This document shows positions 24,388-35,905 of a DNA stretch of 64,000 nt, in pieces. Within the stretch, counting starts at the first letter, position 1. Each line of letters opens with the position of its first letter. Made by a program: the position numbers and the translations under genes. The stretch spans positions 18,804,904 through 18,868,903 of the forward strand of contig NC_051443.1 in the NCBI RefSeq assembly GCF_001649575.2, given 5' to 3'. Under the pieces are notes generated by a model. It was not told the DNA's origin. It was given only the letters and a program-made list of their open reading frames with translations, and ran no database searches. This DNA is from Kryptolebias marmoratus (Eukaryota > Chordata > Actinopteri > Cyprinodontiformes > Rivulidae).

Positions 24388-24862
24388 TATTAAAGCCCTA
24401 GCATTCCTTGAAGGAATGCATATCGCCCGCTGCCTTTCATGTCAGAGTTTTAGATCATCTTAAGATGAGAAATGACAAAGCTGTAGTTGTTTTGGTCAAA
24501 CTTTGAAAATAACATTCAGCCGATCGCATGCTATACCTCCAGATGTCAAGCTCAGAGTACATGTTGGGTATCACTCTCAGCTACCACCAAGTCAAATTTC
24601 AGCTCAAAACCAGTAAAATGAACTGACTTATAGTCATTTTTGTGTTGGCTTACGTTGATTAGCTGTGGTAGCCATCTTGAATTTGATTGATTAAAAAAAA
24701 TTATAAATAAATAAAAATATCTCTATTAAGTTACAGATGTTCATCCAATGATGAGTTTATTCAAATCTGCCCCATGGTTCATGAGATATTTTGCTAACAG
24801 ACACACATGCAGATACAGGGAAAAACATTATCGCTCAGCATTTGCATTTAGGCAGCGGGCCA
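24388..24862 (+). repeat. ATTAAAG/ATCGCCCGC-family repeat, copy H (best single-unit copy)
   Basis: The left end has TATTAAAGCCCTAGCATTCC, then the near-palindrome GCATTCCTTGAAGGAATGC, then ATATCGCCCGC. One unit follows, with CTCTCAGCTACCACCAAGTC, GTTGATTAGCTGTGGTAGCC and ATGAGATATTTTGCTAACAG. The right end is AAAAACATTATCGCTCAGCA, then GGCAGCGGGC. This copy serves as the reference for the family's termini. Confidence 0.9.
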
Positions 24863-25161
24863 ATATAAAAATACAACAAACCTAACATTTAACAAAAAAA
24901 TCATTTTGTTGTGTTTGTTAAATGTGCGTTGTAAAAGGTTATTGTTTCTCTCAAATATATTGTTTCGCAAGATCTCATTTTCTGCAGGACTGTTTTAGTC
25001 AGATGTTTCTGATGTTGTCTTGTGTTTGAAGAAACTTTCTACTTTTTGTTGAGTTTTTCTGAAGTCTGGTGGTATTTATTGCACCTAAGGGTTGTCTAAG
25101 GGTCCTCTTACATTTGGGTCACCAAGTGGAAGAAAAACGTCATTAATTTACTTAAAATGTC

Positions 25162-25193
<32 letters not shown>

Positions 25194-26851
25194 TTAACAG
25201 CTAAAATTAAAACTGGCCCTTTGCAAATCCAGTCATATAATGACACCGAGTTCACACCTATTTTGTAAAAAAAATTAAGTGTAAACATGTGTTGTTAGAG
25301 GCAGGTGATGGTAAGGTGAGAAGCAGCTGGGTCTTTTATACACCTTTTAAAACCTCCTTCTATCAGCAACACAAAAAGCCTGAGCTCATACGGATGTGAA
25401 GCTATGACTTTAGAGGACATTATCCCGACTTAAGTTGATTAAAATGCATTAATTTATGATAAGGAGGACACATCTCCTCGTGTGGCTGTATAAAAGGACT
25501 CTATAGGCTGAGTAATACTTGGATGGCACACACAGACACACACAGCCCCCGTAATACTGCATGCAGCACAAGCAGCTGGCTGTCAAATGTGTTCTGAGAC
25601 TCTTTCTAACGGCGGTGACAGAATGACAAGCACAACCATCAAAAATGCTGATATGCTCTTTGTTTTCTATAATACTCCCGGATCAACACTCGCTCAAAGC
25701 AAAGCACAACAGCGAGTTCTCCAGTCTGTGACCCAAATGAAAAATCTGTTTTTCACAGAGAAACACTCATGCAGATAAAACAACAACAACAACAACAACA
25801 AAAACCATGCATCATTTTAAACTCAGAAAGTCAAGATTTGTTTTTGTTAACTGCCTTAAGCAACATGTTGAACGCCTCTCGGCTACAGCGTTTCTCCATA
25901 CCTAACCCTGACCTTTGACCTCCCTGCGCAACATGGCTAAAGAAAGACACATCATTCCTCTGGCTGCCCTTGCAGTCATTTATCATGTGCTGTATGATGA
26001 AGGCGCACAGTTAAACTTGTCTGAAGTGCCATAGACAGAAAGAGATTTTGAACAACTTAAGTAACGTTCATCAATTACGGAAACCTGCTTTAAAGAAGTC
26101 CTGTTTTAGAACAATGTGTCTGGGAAAAAGCTGCATATTGCATAAAATATTGTTGACAGCCACTGCCTGCATTTATTAGAACTGCAGCTTTGTTTAATTG
26201 GACACTTGCAATAGTTTAGTTTTATTATAAAACTGCAAGCTTGTTTTAAAACTTTTTAAAAGGCAAAAATGGTTTAATAGACGCAGCAGTTTCAATGTAC
26301 TCACCTGTACAGGGTCAAACTTCAAGGCTGGGGAGATTTTCAGAGGTCAAACTGCACCGAGGCAAAAGTTAGGAGCCAGCAGACTATTGGCTCGATGATG
26401 CAAAGTAGTGAAACCAGAAATTCATGCTGTTTGGGACGGTTGTATCAGGCTTATAATAACCAGCCCGAAGTGTCAGAGGTCTAATCTCCACCCTCAGGCT
26501 TAATCACTTAAACCCTGACAGACTTTACTGATGTCAAAGCTGTAGAACCTGAGTTTGAGTTCACAGGGGCTCACATGGTATAAAAAGGACTGAGACACCT
26601 GTCATGACAGCGCACGTTGCTTTGAAGCAATATATCATCAGTGAACTAAAGAAATAATAAACTAAAGGAGAGAATTTCACACCATGAGTATGTTGAGTAT
26701 GGCAGGCCATTGTAGCATTAAATCAAACCACACTTTTATTTGTAATTATGTTTTTTTTTGTAGTTATCAATAATTCTCCCAAGTCAAAAGGACATTTGAA
26801 TGAGTCAGAACTTATAAAAGAAGTATTTAAAATGAAAGGCCTTTTAAATCT
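24863..26851. other. No gene recognised; (CAA)n microsatellite
   Basis: (CAA)8 lies at about 25780-25804. A DR1-type nuclear-receptor site lies at 25909-25921. No supported exon. Confidence 0.4.
25909..25921 (-). promoter_or_regulatory. Consensus DR1 nuclear-receptor site
   Basis: TGACCTTTGACCT is the exact complement of AGGTCA-A-AGGTCA, the DR1 sequence bound by HNF4, RXR/PPAR and COUP-TF proteins. It lies in unique, non-repeat DNA. Binding is inferred from the motif only. Confidence 0.45.
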
Positions 26852-27294
26852 TAATCTGTTGTAGATGCACATCCAATCATTACTTTCTGGCAGTTTCATT
26901 AACATTTTTAAGGGCATTCATGAGATATTTTGCTAACAGACAAACTAGGTTGACTCCAATAGTTTATACTAAAGTTTTAAACAAACATCTTGTCCAAAGA
27001 GTAGCACTTAGAGTATGTGTTAGGAATGACTTTCAGCTACTACCACATCAGATTTTAGCTTAGTCACTGTGAAATTGAATGAATGTTAGCCATGTTTGTG
27101 TTGCTTATTTTTGAATAGCTGTGGCAGCCATCTTGAATTGAGTTGACTCTAAAAGCTAATCAGTTGTAGATGTACATTCAGTGACTACTTTTGCAAAGTT
27201 TTATTTGAATCCATTGAGTGGTTTATGAGATATGATACACATATATGGATAAAATCATTATTGCCCGTATTTCGCCTTTCAAAGGTGGGTGATA
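26852..27294 (+). repeat. ATTAAAG/ATCGCCCGC-family repeat, copy I (partial dimer)
   Basis: The copy starts inside a unit (TGTAGATGCACATCCAATCA, GAGATATTTTGCTAACAGAC), continues into a whole second unit with GTGGCAGCCATCTTGAATTG, and keeps the right end AAAATCATTATTGCCCG, then CGCCTTTCAAAGGTGGGTGA. The left end is truncated. Confidence 0.85.
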
Positions 27295-28727
27295 GTAACA
27301 GTTTTACTTGTAAAATTGATAATTTTAGGTCTTTACACTAAAGTTATTAGGAAAAACTAAGTCTGGGACATTTAAAAATACTTAAAAAGTTTACCATTTA
27401 ATGACTAGGATGGATATGTTTTGCAGAAACCAATAATTATTTATTTTAGATATCCTTCAATATGTTGAGTCTAATATCAGGTGAAGTGGATAAATTGGAC
27501 ATTATTAATCCATTTTTGGTTCTAAATTTAGTCTTGTTGCTGTCTATCCCAGTGAGGTTTTTGGGTAATTGTGTGTTTGGTAATGTTTGATTGCTGGTGT
27601 TAAGATCGAAGTTAATCCCCAGAGTTTAGGGGAGTTATCTGAGAGTTAATTTCCAATTTTATTCAGTCTTTTCATGTGTCTGTGTCCAGCTCTCTCATTA
27701 AAGAAATATTAGCATAAACTTCTGCTCTAACAGCTCCTCAGCCTCTGGACTCTCAACGCCGGGATAAAAATGAGTCTGAAATATTTTCATCTTTGTGGCT
27801 AATCCACCTTTGGCGCATTCCAGGCCTTTAATCGTCTTTTATTTCTGAAACAAAGGCATGTTGGGTTTAAAGGTGTTAATTACTGTTCAGTTTTAGAGAG
27901 GCAGCTGTCAGCTCCTTTTTAGACAACACACACTGCAGGGAGACAAGTGTGTGTGTTTGTGTCTGCATACATCTACATATCTGGATGGAAAGTTCAAAAG
28001 TGCACACACACTTTTGAACAAATGTTCCAGTAAAACGGCCAGCATTTGTTTCTGTTTTCTTGACTGTAAGTTTTACATATAATTTATCTTTCCCCCTAAT
28101 TAGAAAGGTCTGAAGGGAGTGAAGTGTCTTCAAATGGTGGACGTTCTTCTGGGTCTTCATAATTGCAGCAACGATGTACTGATCAAAAGAAATGACTTTA
28201 CAGACATAAGTTATCTTTTGAACAGTGAGACTTTATTCAAGACAACAGAGTCTGTGCCGAAACCGGGAACTTCTGGTCCAATCAGTGAAATCCCCCGTTT
28301 CTCTGGGGCTGCTTGCTTTTATGAACATTTACCACACCCTAGTAAGAGTAACAAGACACCCACGTCCCACTGGGACGGACCTGTAGGATTCAAGTACATT
28401 CAATTCCATTTATGGGGATAAACTAGGGTCTTCAGACAAGCAACAGCTAACTGTCCACGTTTGCACGTTTTCGACAACGTGAGCATAGGAGCTCACGGTT
28501 CACTTCCTAAGAAGGCGTTGTGGCTGAGGACAGTGTCTCTCAAAATGATAGCTCAGGCTTCATGACCTGAACACAGATGCAGAGCAGTTACCTCAGGAGA
28601 CTAACCACTGGCTTGAAATAAAGACAGAAAATGAGAGAGAGAGTTCAGAATAAATAAGAGAGGAAGACTTAAATCATATTCAGACAGACGAAGGATCTCT
28701 GAATACGTTTGAGTCAAATTTATAAAT
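27295..28727. other. No gene recognised; unexplained GC-richer block
   Basis: The block at 28120-28600 is richer in GC than its surroundings and open for 100 codons on the plus strand (28119-28421). It includes GAGACTTTATTCAAG, which in reverse gives an AATAAAG-type polyadenylation word. It may be an old LTR or another element, but I could not identify its ends. Confidence 0.35.
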
Positions 28728-29500
28728 TCAATTCAGTTTATTTATACAGCACCACTTCACAGCAAAAGTCATCTCAGGGCACAATACAAAAGAAAAAAGC
28801 AAGTACCAAATCATCAATCCAATTCATATCCAGTTTCTATTCCAATTATAGTCAGTTCAGTTCTTATTAAAATACAATACATTCACATACAGTACATTAT
28901 GGAAAGCCAGTTTGTAAAAAAATATCTGTCTAAGGAAGTCAGCAGACTGTGTTGGATCTTCACTTTTAACACATCCCATTTCCATCCTGAGCAGCACATT
29001 GGCTACAGTGGAAAGGAAAAACTCCCTTTTAACAGGAAGAAACCTCCAGCAGCACCAGAACCGGGCTCAGGATGGGCGGCCATCAGCCTTGGTTGGCTGG
29101 CAGAGGACAAGAAACACAAGATCGTTCCAGGTGTAAAATCTATAGAAAGATAAACAAAGAAAACACAGGTTAATGACAGGAATAACTGCAAATACAAATA
29201 TGGAGAGTAGAGGAAGTAAAGGCAGCAGCAGAGTGAGGACATGTGGTCAGTTTGTCCTCCAGCAGTCTGAGCCTATAGCAGCAGAACGAAGGGATAACTC
29301 AGGAAACCCAAACCAACCATAACTATAGGATTTATCAGACAGGAAAGACTTAAGCCAGGTCTTAAAAGTAGACAGAGTGTCAGCCTCACGATCAGAAATT
29401 AGAAGTTGGTTTCACAAGAGGGGAGCCTGAGAACTGAAAGCTCTGCCTCCCATTCTACATTTAGAAACACTAGTAACCAACCACAAGTAAACCTGCAGTC
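28728..29500 (-). mobile_element. L2-type LINE 3' part, reverse orientation
   Basis: Read on the minus strand, this shows the end of an L2/CR1-clade reverse-transcriptase ORF and its 3' UTR. It includes GGTTTACTTGTGGTTGGTTA, CCCTTTTAACAGGAAGAAAC (complement of the usual 'cttcctgttaaaaggg' word) and GGGCTCAGGATGGGCGGCCA, ending with an AATTGAATT-type tail. It is 5'-truncated and not functional. It is the same family as the plus-strand copies at 46230-46951 and 55180-56070. Confidence 0.8.
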
Positions 29501-29504
29501 TGAG

Positions 29505-29650
29505 AGCGAAGTGCTCAGCGCCTGCAGGGGTTGCCCCAGTGAGTGAACTCGGTGATTGTTTTAGATCGGATGCCCTTCCTGAAGCGACCTGGGCTTAAAC
29601 TCAAAGCCTTGGGGTTAAAAGACCACTGCACTGACCATCAAGCTACCACC
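29505..29650 (-). mobile_element. tRNA-derived SINE
   Basis: On the minus strand the element starts GGTGGTAGCTTGATGGTCAG (box A-like TAGCTTGATGG), continues to a degenerate box B (CTTTGAGTTTAAGCCC) and then GGAAGGGCATCCGATCTAAA and GGCAACCCCTGCAGG. This is the usual head and body order of a common teleost tRNA SINE. It abuts the L2 copy directly, in the same orientation. Promoter boxes are worn and activity is unlikely. Confidence 0.65.
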
Positions 29651-29820
29651 ATTTTTGGAGTAGAAACTTCAGAAACGTAAACGACATGAGCAGGGTTCGA
29701 ACATGCACGGGAAGATCTCATTAGATTTCAAATCCAACGCCTTCCCCCCTCGGCCATCACAGCAAATTGCTTCAGTCAGAAGAAAGATTTTAAATAAAAT
29801 TTAAATAAAATAAATAAAAA

Positions 29821-29849
29821 TATCCTTTTAAATAAAATTTAAAAGGATA
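29821..29849. repeat. Perfect 13-bp inverted repeat with 3-nt loop
   Basis: TATCCTTTTAAAT, loop AAA, then ATTTAAAAGGATA. It lies in AT-rich DNA after a run of AAATAAAATTT words. It could form a hairpin in DNA or RNA. No flanking target duplication was seen. Confidence 0.7.
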
Positions 29850-31014
29850 AAGGATAAAACTGAATTTGGTCATGGATTCAAATATGAAACCATTTATTTA
29901 AATCTTAATTACTTTTGTAAGCTTTTCTTCTTCTTTTTTTTTACAACAAATTCTAATCATGAGAATGAAACCATGTTTTCACAAGCTGCTGGGAAAATAG
30001 ATAATCTGACATTGAATTATTAATTTTGATGACGTATTTTACCACGTATCTCCTACACAACAACAAAAAAAAAGGTTGAAGTGAACATCAGTGTTTTTAG
30101 TCAGAGAGGCTCTTACAAATGTGTTGTAAGAGCATGAAGACAACCAGCCAAAAATAATAGAAAGAAAAAAATCCTCTTTGTATTTTTGTGTGCTGGTGCT
30201 GGGAGGTGGGATGGGGTGGGGTTGGGGGCTATTTGCCCTTTGAGCTGCAGGCTGAAACTAGATTCACACCTGCTGCAGATTTCTCTCGCAGACACTCAGA
30301 AATCTGTCACCAGCACATTTCAGCTCCAAGTCTCGCTCCCGGACTGTTTCACCCTCGACTTCCTTCAACTTTCACATTCATTTTTTTCTCTTCTCTTTGT
30401 GTAGTTTTGGGGCTCAGATTTCTGATTTCTTTCCCACTTTTCTTTTTTCTTTCAGCCTCTTACACTTTTTGATTTCTTCCTCTTCTCATTATCCCTTCCT
30501 TCCCTCAGCCTCACACTCATCACACTTGTGACTTTGTCTCTTACTCCTGATATATTCTCTCCACTACAATTACTGATATAATATTAGTTGTGTCATCATG
30601 AAACCCAATAATGTCCTTACAGAAAGAGGCAAAGATAAATACATTGAACAGAAACAAATCATTTTTATGTATTTGATTAGGACTTTAAAAAGATGCAACA
30701 AAGGTTTGCATTTTTTTTTCAAATACCTGAATATCTTGCAAACAGTAAAGCTCAAATCACATACATCAAAGGTGATCAAAGGTGTGAATTATTTTTTTTT
30801 CCTTTAAAAAAGCTAAATTCAGTATCTAGAGCCCACAGGCCACACCCAGCTCGTTAGCCATCTCCATCCGATCTGTAGGAGGAATCAGAAATCAAACAGA
30901 AATCATTCTGCACGCAAATCCAAATTCTTTCCCTTTATTTTGAAACTGGCTTTTGCAGTGCTTTTAGTCTGAAGGCGAGCGGAGCTCAGTTGCTCTTCCG
31001 CTTGGAAAGGAGAC
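29850..31014. other. No gene recognised
   Basis: Pyrimidine-rich stretch at 30280-30560 and AT-rich DNA after it. Overlapping frames at 30113-30807 have no support as exons. Confidence 0.35.
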
Positions 31015-31170
31015 AGCCGAGGTGGCTCAGGCTTCTGATCAGGATGCATCCCAGGTGTCTTCCTTTACATGTTTTCCAGGCAGGTCCCACTGGGACCCAA
31101 AACCTGCTCCATGGCCTTGATCAGCTCCTCCTTTGGGATTCACCAGGAGGAGCTGGAGAGTGTCACTGTG
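31015..31170 (+). mobile_element. RTE-type LINE fragment
   Basis: TCTGATCAGGATGCATCCCA, CAGGCAGGTCCCACTGGGAC and CACCAGGAGGAGCTGGAGAG follow the order of the C-terminal part of a teleost RTE LINE. Part of it matches the 3'-end fragment at 4751-4870. It is badly decayed, and its last segment is cut off after GTGTCACTG. Confidence 0.55.
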
Positions 31171-34116
31171 GAGCGGGAAAGAATTTATTAAAACTAAACT
31201 CAACATTTTTACTCTAGGCAAACTTTTTTTCTGTTTAAGTTGATCAAACATGTGCTTTGGTTGGGTTTTCAGTATGGAGTTAAAAGAAAAGAATCATAAA
31301 AACTGGGGTTAAACATGTAAGAAGTAACATTATTTTTTGTAAATCCATCTTAGAGTTTATTGCTCATAATACATAAGTAATCAGTGATTGTTTTTATTGA
31401 GCTTCAGCCCGAAGGAATGGGGTAACACAAGAGTCAGGCTGCATCATAGGGTAAAATCAATGCTCTCACGCTGATTAGGCCAGGAGCCACTGGAAGGGTG
31501 AGCTTTCCTCAAAGAGCTGTGACGGGGGTGAGGTCACCTGTTCAGAAACAAACTAAAATACTCACTGAAGATGAGAAACCAGATCCTTCATTTATGCTGT
31601 CCCCTGAAGAGGTCAGGCTGGCTGTAGAGATTTAACACCTAGAGATTTATAATATAAAGCAGGCCACAGTAAAATAAACCCGCTGGTGTAAAGAGCTGGT
31701 ATGAAATCGCTCATTACTGGGCAAAAGCCTGAGGCGCGTAATGTTGGCTCTTTCCACTGCGAGATTAGCACATGTTGAGATCAATTAATTGAATAATCCA
31801 TTTAACTTTATGCACACGGGGCTCCGCTTTTCATGAAACGTGCTCTGCAATTCAAAATACAGAAAAATAACCATTAAACACATAATGCTGTATTTAAAGT
31901 GAGGTACTTTAAAATGCAATAAATACTCTTTACTCAGAGCACGCCACTAGTGAAGTGTTTAATGCTTCTGACACAGATAATACCACCTCTAAAATGTGCT
32001 GTAAAAGCCTGGGAACATATCAGTCAGGAAATAAAACGACATCTCTTACTCTAAAAAACACTATCACTATTATAAAAAGCCTGCAGATACAATACTGGGA
32101 GCTTTAGCTGACAATTATAGATAAAAACATAAAAGATGGATATAGCCACAGTGAGATTACCCACTGATTTGTGGACTACTATTTTTATGCCTTAAGTTGG
32201 ACCATCATCCATTACCATCTTGTGATTTCTCTTCCAGAGAACTTCTGAAGATAATTTGGGTTATCAGCTACAATATTTGTGTTTAAAGCAGCCCAAAAAC
32301 CTAATAATGCATATTTTGTGTTTTAACGGTATTTTAAAGCGTGAGTAACTTTCAAATTTAGCTGAGAAAGTAAGAGCTAACTGGTGGCCTGTGGGCCGGA
32401 TATGTCCAGCAAGTTTATTCCAGTCAGCCCACAAAGTATTAAAGAGACAGTTCAGATCTTTTGAAGTGGAGTTCTGTGAAAAGGCGACAAATTAAGGCTG
32501 TAGCAGACCTAACATATGTGTAAAATAGAAACTCATAATGTGTTTTCTTCAGAATACAAAGCCTGTGTGTACACTGGAATTTACCTTTCTTCCATAATTT
32601 GCAGTAGCTTTCTCTGCCTCTGACAATGTATTACTTCCTTTTTAATTGTGTAAAACAGATTAAAATGGGGGAAATAATTATGAATGTCCATGATGGAGGA
32701 TATTTATTAAACACTGCAATACTGGGGTAAAATGTTGTTACATTACCTTAGAAAACAATTTAAAGTGTTACTAAGTAAATTTAGTAAAAACATAACATTT
32801 CAAGGCAAATATTATTTAATCAAAAATATGTCCATATTAAAAAAATGTCCACTACAGAGGACACACTTAAACTACAGGTAGTCAGGTAGAGTTGCTGCTG
32901 CCACTATCTGTGCTTGCAAAAAACCAAACAAAAAAAAAAAAAAACTTAGAATTAGTATAATGCAAAATTGATAACTTTAAATAAATCCAAACTACTTATC
33001 GTGTTCTTCATTTATCCTGGACATATTCACACTTTCACAGTTTCAGTAAAAGTGTTTTACAAACCTTTAGAAACTATTAAAGTAGACAGTTTTAATAAAA
33101 TGTTTTCTGAAAGTGAAACTCCCATATGTGCTTTCACATCACTCCTCCTGGGTCACTTGTTTGATATCCATTCGCAGCATAAATCAGGTAAATTTGTGGA
33201 CTTAAATTCGTCTGGAAATTAGCAGCAAGTCTCCTTACAGAAACCAATATGAAGCAGGAGATTCTGAACCTGGCAATTATCCTAAACTGTCTGCTGGTTG
33301 GCTCTCAGATTTATGATTTTTCACATTACTTTTATGATAAATCATTTTATAGCTAAGACCCAGATCATATTTCTGAAATACTGTCTCTCTGCCAACGATG
33401 TTCATTGCTTTTTGTTGGATATTAAAATGAACTTTGTTTTTCTCAGAGCATCTTGACACTCAGGCAGCCAGAAGAATAACCTTTGCGAAGTCTTCATACT
33501 GTTACTTTTCCGTCCCATTGAAAAGGAAAACAACCAGCCTCTGCTTATTATCCAAAGACATAAACTGAGAAGAAAAAGGGCAGGCAGCTGTCCATGATTC
33601 TGGCAGAGACCTTCTTATAAATGATGATCCTTCTGGAAATGTCAGAGGATTTCTCTCTCTTTCACACACAGATGGACATCCTCACACACATTCCATCTAA
33701 TATCTGTGCAGGGACTCTCACCCCACCTTTTATTACCACAGGCTGAGCCTTAATCTAAAGTTTGAACCCGAAAAACAAGCCTCAGCCCTCAAGGTGTGTT
33801 TGAGGCATTTGGGCCCAAATCATAATTTCAAATGTTGAGCTTTAAATTTACACAAGCATGTTTCATTTAAAAACCAATTTATTTCTGAAGGTGACTGCAA
33901 TATCACCTTAGACTGGAAAGTAAATAGTACAATATTTATTTATTTATGATTATCAAGCCTTTTGTATTTCCTTTGACATTTATTTTGCAATAGATTATTT
34001 TGAAATAAGTAATTTTATTTTCTAAACTCTAAAGCTCAAAAGGTATTTATCTAATCTTTTTGTTATCAATAGGTTTTACAGATCACATCTAGAATAGGAG
34101 CTAATCCAATCCTAAT
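31171..34116. other. No gene recognised; possible homeobox-site cluster
   Basis: A 12-bp palindrome TCAATTAATTGA (31781-31792) sits in a repeat-free block at about 31700-31850 with further TAAT-type words. An A18-type run lies near 32927-32944. Otherwise the DNA is AT-rich without exon signals. Confidence 0.35.
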
Positions 34117-34398
34117 CTTAAAGAAAAGCTAACATTCCTGGAATGGATGCATATAGCCTTGCATATATTTACCTTGCCTGCCAAAGCTTTAAACAAAGAC
34201 GTCACTCAATCTGTTAGAGCTCAGCGCAGGTCCTGGGAATGACCCTGAGCTACTACCACACCAAATTATAGCTCAACATCTGTAAAATTGATTGAATTCA
34301 AGCCATTTGTGCTAAAACTCAATTAGTTGTGGCGTCCTTTTTTGAACTGAGTGGACTCCAGAGGTTAATCCGTTGTAGATGTACATCTAATGATGAGC
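34117..34398 (+). repeat. ATTAAAG/ATCGCCCGC-family repeat, copy J (decayed)
   Basis: The left end is CTTAAAGAAAAGCTAACATTCC, then ATGGATGCATATAGCC. Then come TGAGCTACTACCACACCAAA and CCGTTGTAGATGTACATCTA. The GCCATCTTGAAT word is broken here (GTCCTTTTTTGAACTG) and the right end is lost. Confidence 0.7.
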
Positions 34399-35639
34399 AC
34401 AACAAAAAGGTGCTCACATCAAACATGAATATATAAACCTTAATTTTCCTCTCTAATCTTAAATGGAAATGTCTCTGTTAAGCCATATTTGATTAAAATC
34501 TGCTTTAGAAGCACTCAGCCTGACTGGAATAATGATGTTTTTGTGTTTGGCAAATCGTATTAGCTTAAATGTCATGTTTGGACATGTTAAACCCCACAGG
34601 TCCCTGTGAAAGCATAATACCACACCTTAAATTGCATCTTTTTTTTCTTACCAGTAATATAAATCTTATTTGTCACTCATCACATGGCTTGAAAGGATAT
34701 TTAGTTATTTTCGGCGCTGTGCAGCGAATCGCCGATGGAGTGTAAAGCAGGAGACTAACAAGACAGCCAGCAGCTTGTCTGTGTGTGTGTATGTGTGTTA
34801 GTCTCAAACGGGGACTGTTGGTGTCTGTGTGCACTTGTGTGTCTTTTTAAACTGGGATATTATGGTATGCTCACCCAGACAGAGATGCAGAACTGATTCT
34901 CTATGCAAAGGAATAATTCAGTCTGATTAAGAAATTTGCACTTAACGCCTCTCTTGCATTTAGGCCAACATACAAATTATTTATGATTTTGCTCTTATAC
35001 AGTTTTCAAGTTTTTTCAAAGTTCAAACCCTGCTTTAGCCTGCGATACTGACTATTTTTCAAAACCTCTCTCTTTCTTTGTCCAATTCGTTCTGTTTTCA
35101 TTGTTTGTTGTCGGAAGCTGGCCTATCAGTCATCGAGGACTCGCTGGGATTTCTCTTGTAAGACTGTCTTGTCGCAGTGCAATAAACAGTAATTGATATA
35201 AAGGAGCGGGTTAGAGAGAAGCGGGTGCTCTATTACTCAATATTACAGACTGCGGGTTGTTTTGCCTGTTAGATAACACATACTAATATTCCTCAAGAGA
35301 CTGAAAAGGGGTTGAGAAGATTGCAAAAATATGAGATGCAAGTTAGAGGGCGACAATAGGCACACGTGGGAGTAGTGACAGCAAATTTTCTCTCAATAGA
35401 GTTTAAAAAACAATCTCATATAGACATGTAACGGGGAAAATGAGTGAAGGCGTTCACTTACATCGGATTTCAGGTGTAAAATAGAAGAATTAGGCAACAT
35501 ACCCACTTGGCAAGCTATGAGAATGAAAGTATCTCTGCTGGAAGGTCCAAAGTGAATGTTTTGTGTCTTACGATGTTGTAAGAGAAAATAAAAAGTTTCA
35601 AACATGAGTTTAAAATGTACTCTATAAATGAAGTATTAT
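34399..35639. other. No gene recognised
   Basis: An interrupted GT tract near 34780-34800 and a repeat-free segment at 35060-35220. No supported exon. Confidence 0.35.
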
Positions 35640-35905
35640 TATTGGGCCATTATGTAATTGTCTGTGGCTGTTTGTTAGCAAAATATCTCATGAGTTACTG
35701 GACTGATTTTAAAGAAACTCTCAGATACATCTACAACCTTTGAAGCCACCCTGATTCAAGATGGCCACCACAGTTAATTGACCTTATTAAACATATAAAT
35801 GGCCATAATGAGTCTCATTTGATAGTTTATGTTCTAAAAAGCAAGTGTTCACAGATCACACATGATCTTTGGCATCCAAGATTCCTTCAAAGAATGCTAG
35901 TTTTC
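35640..35905 (-). repeat. ATTAAAG/ATCGCCCGC-family repeat, copy K (shortened)
   Basis: Reverse orientation: GTTAGCAAAATATCTCATGA, CAAGATGGCCACCACAGTT, then CAAGATTCCTTCAAAGAATGCTAG, which is the family's near-palindromic left end in reverse. The middle is deleted and the ATCGCCCGC word has gone. Confidence 0.75.

Noticed and set aside
13882..27294. The spaced repeat copies as a CRISPR-like array or satellite
   Set aside because: Units are hundreds of bases long, diverged, in both orientations and scattered. They are interspersed elements in a vertebrate genome.
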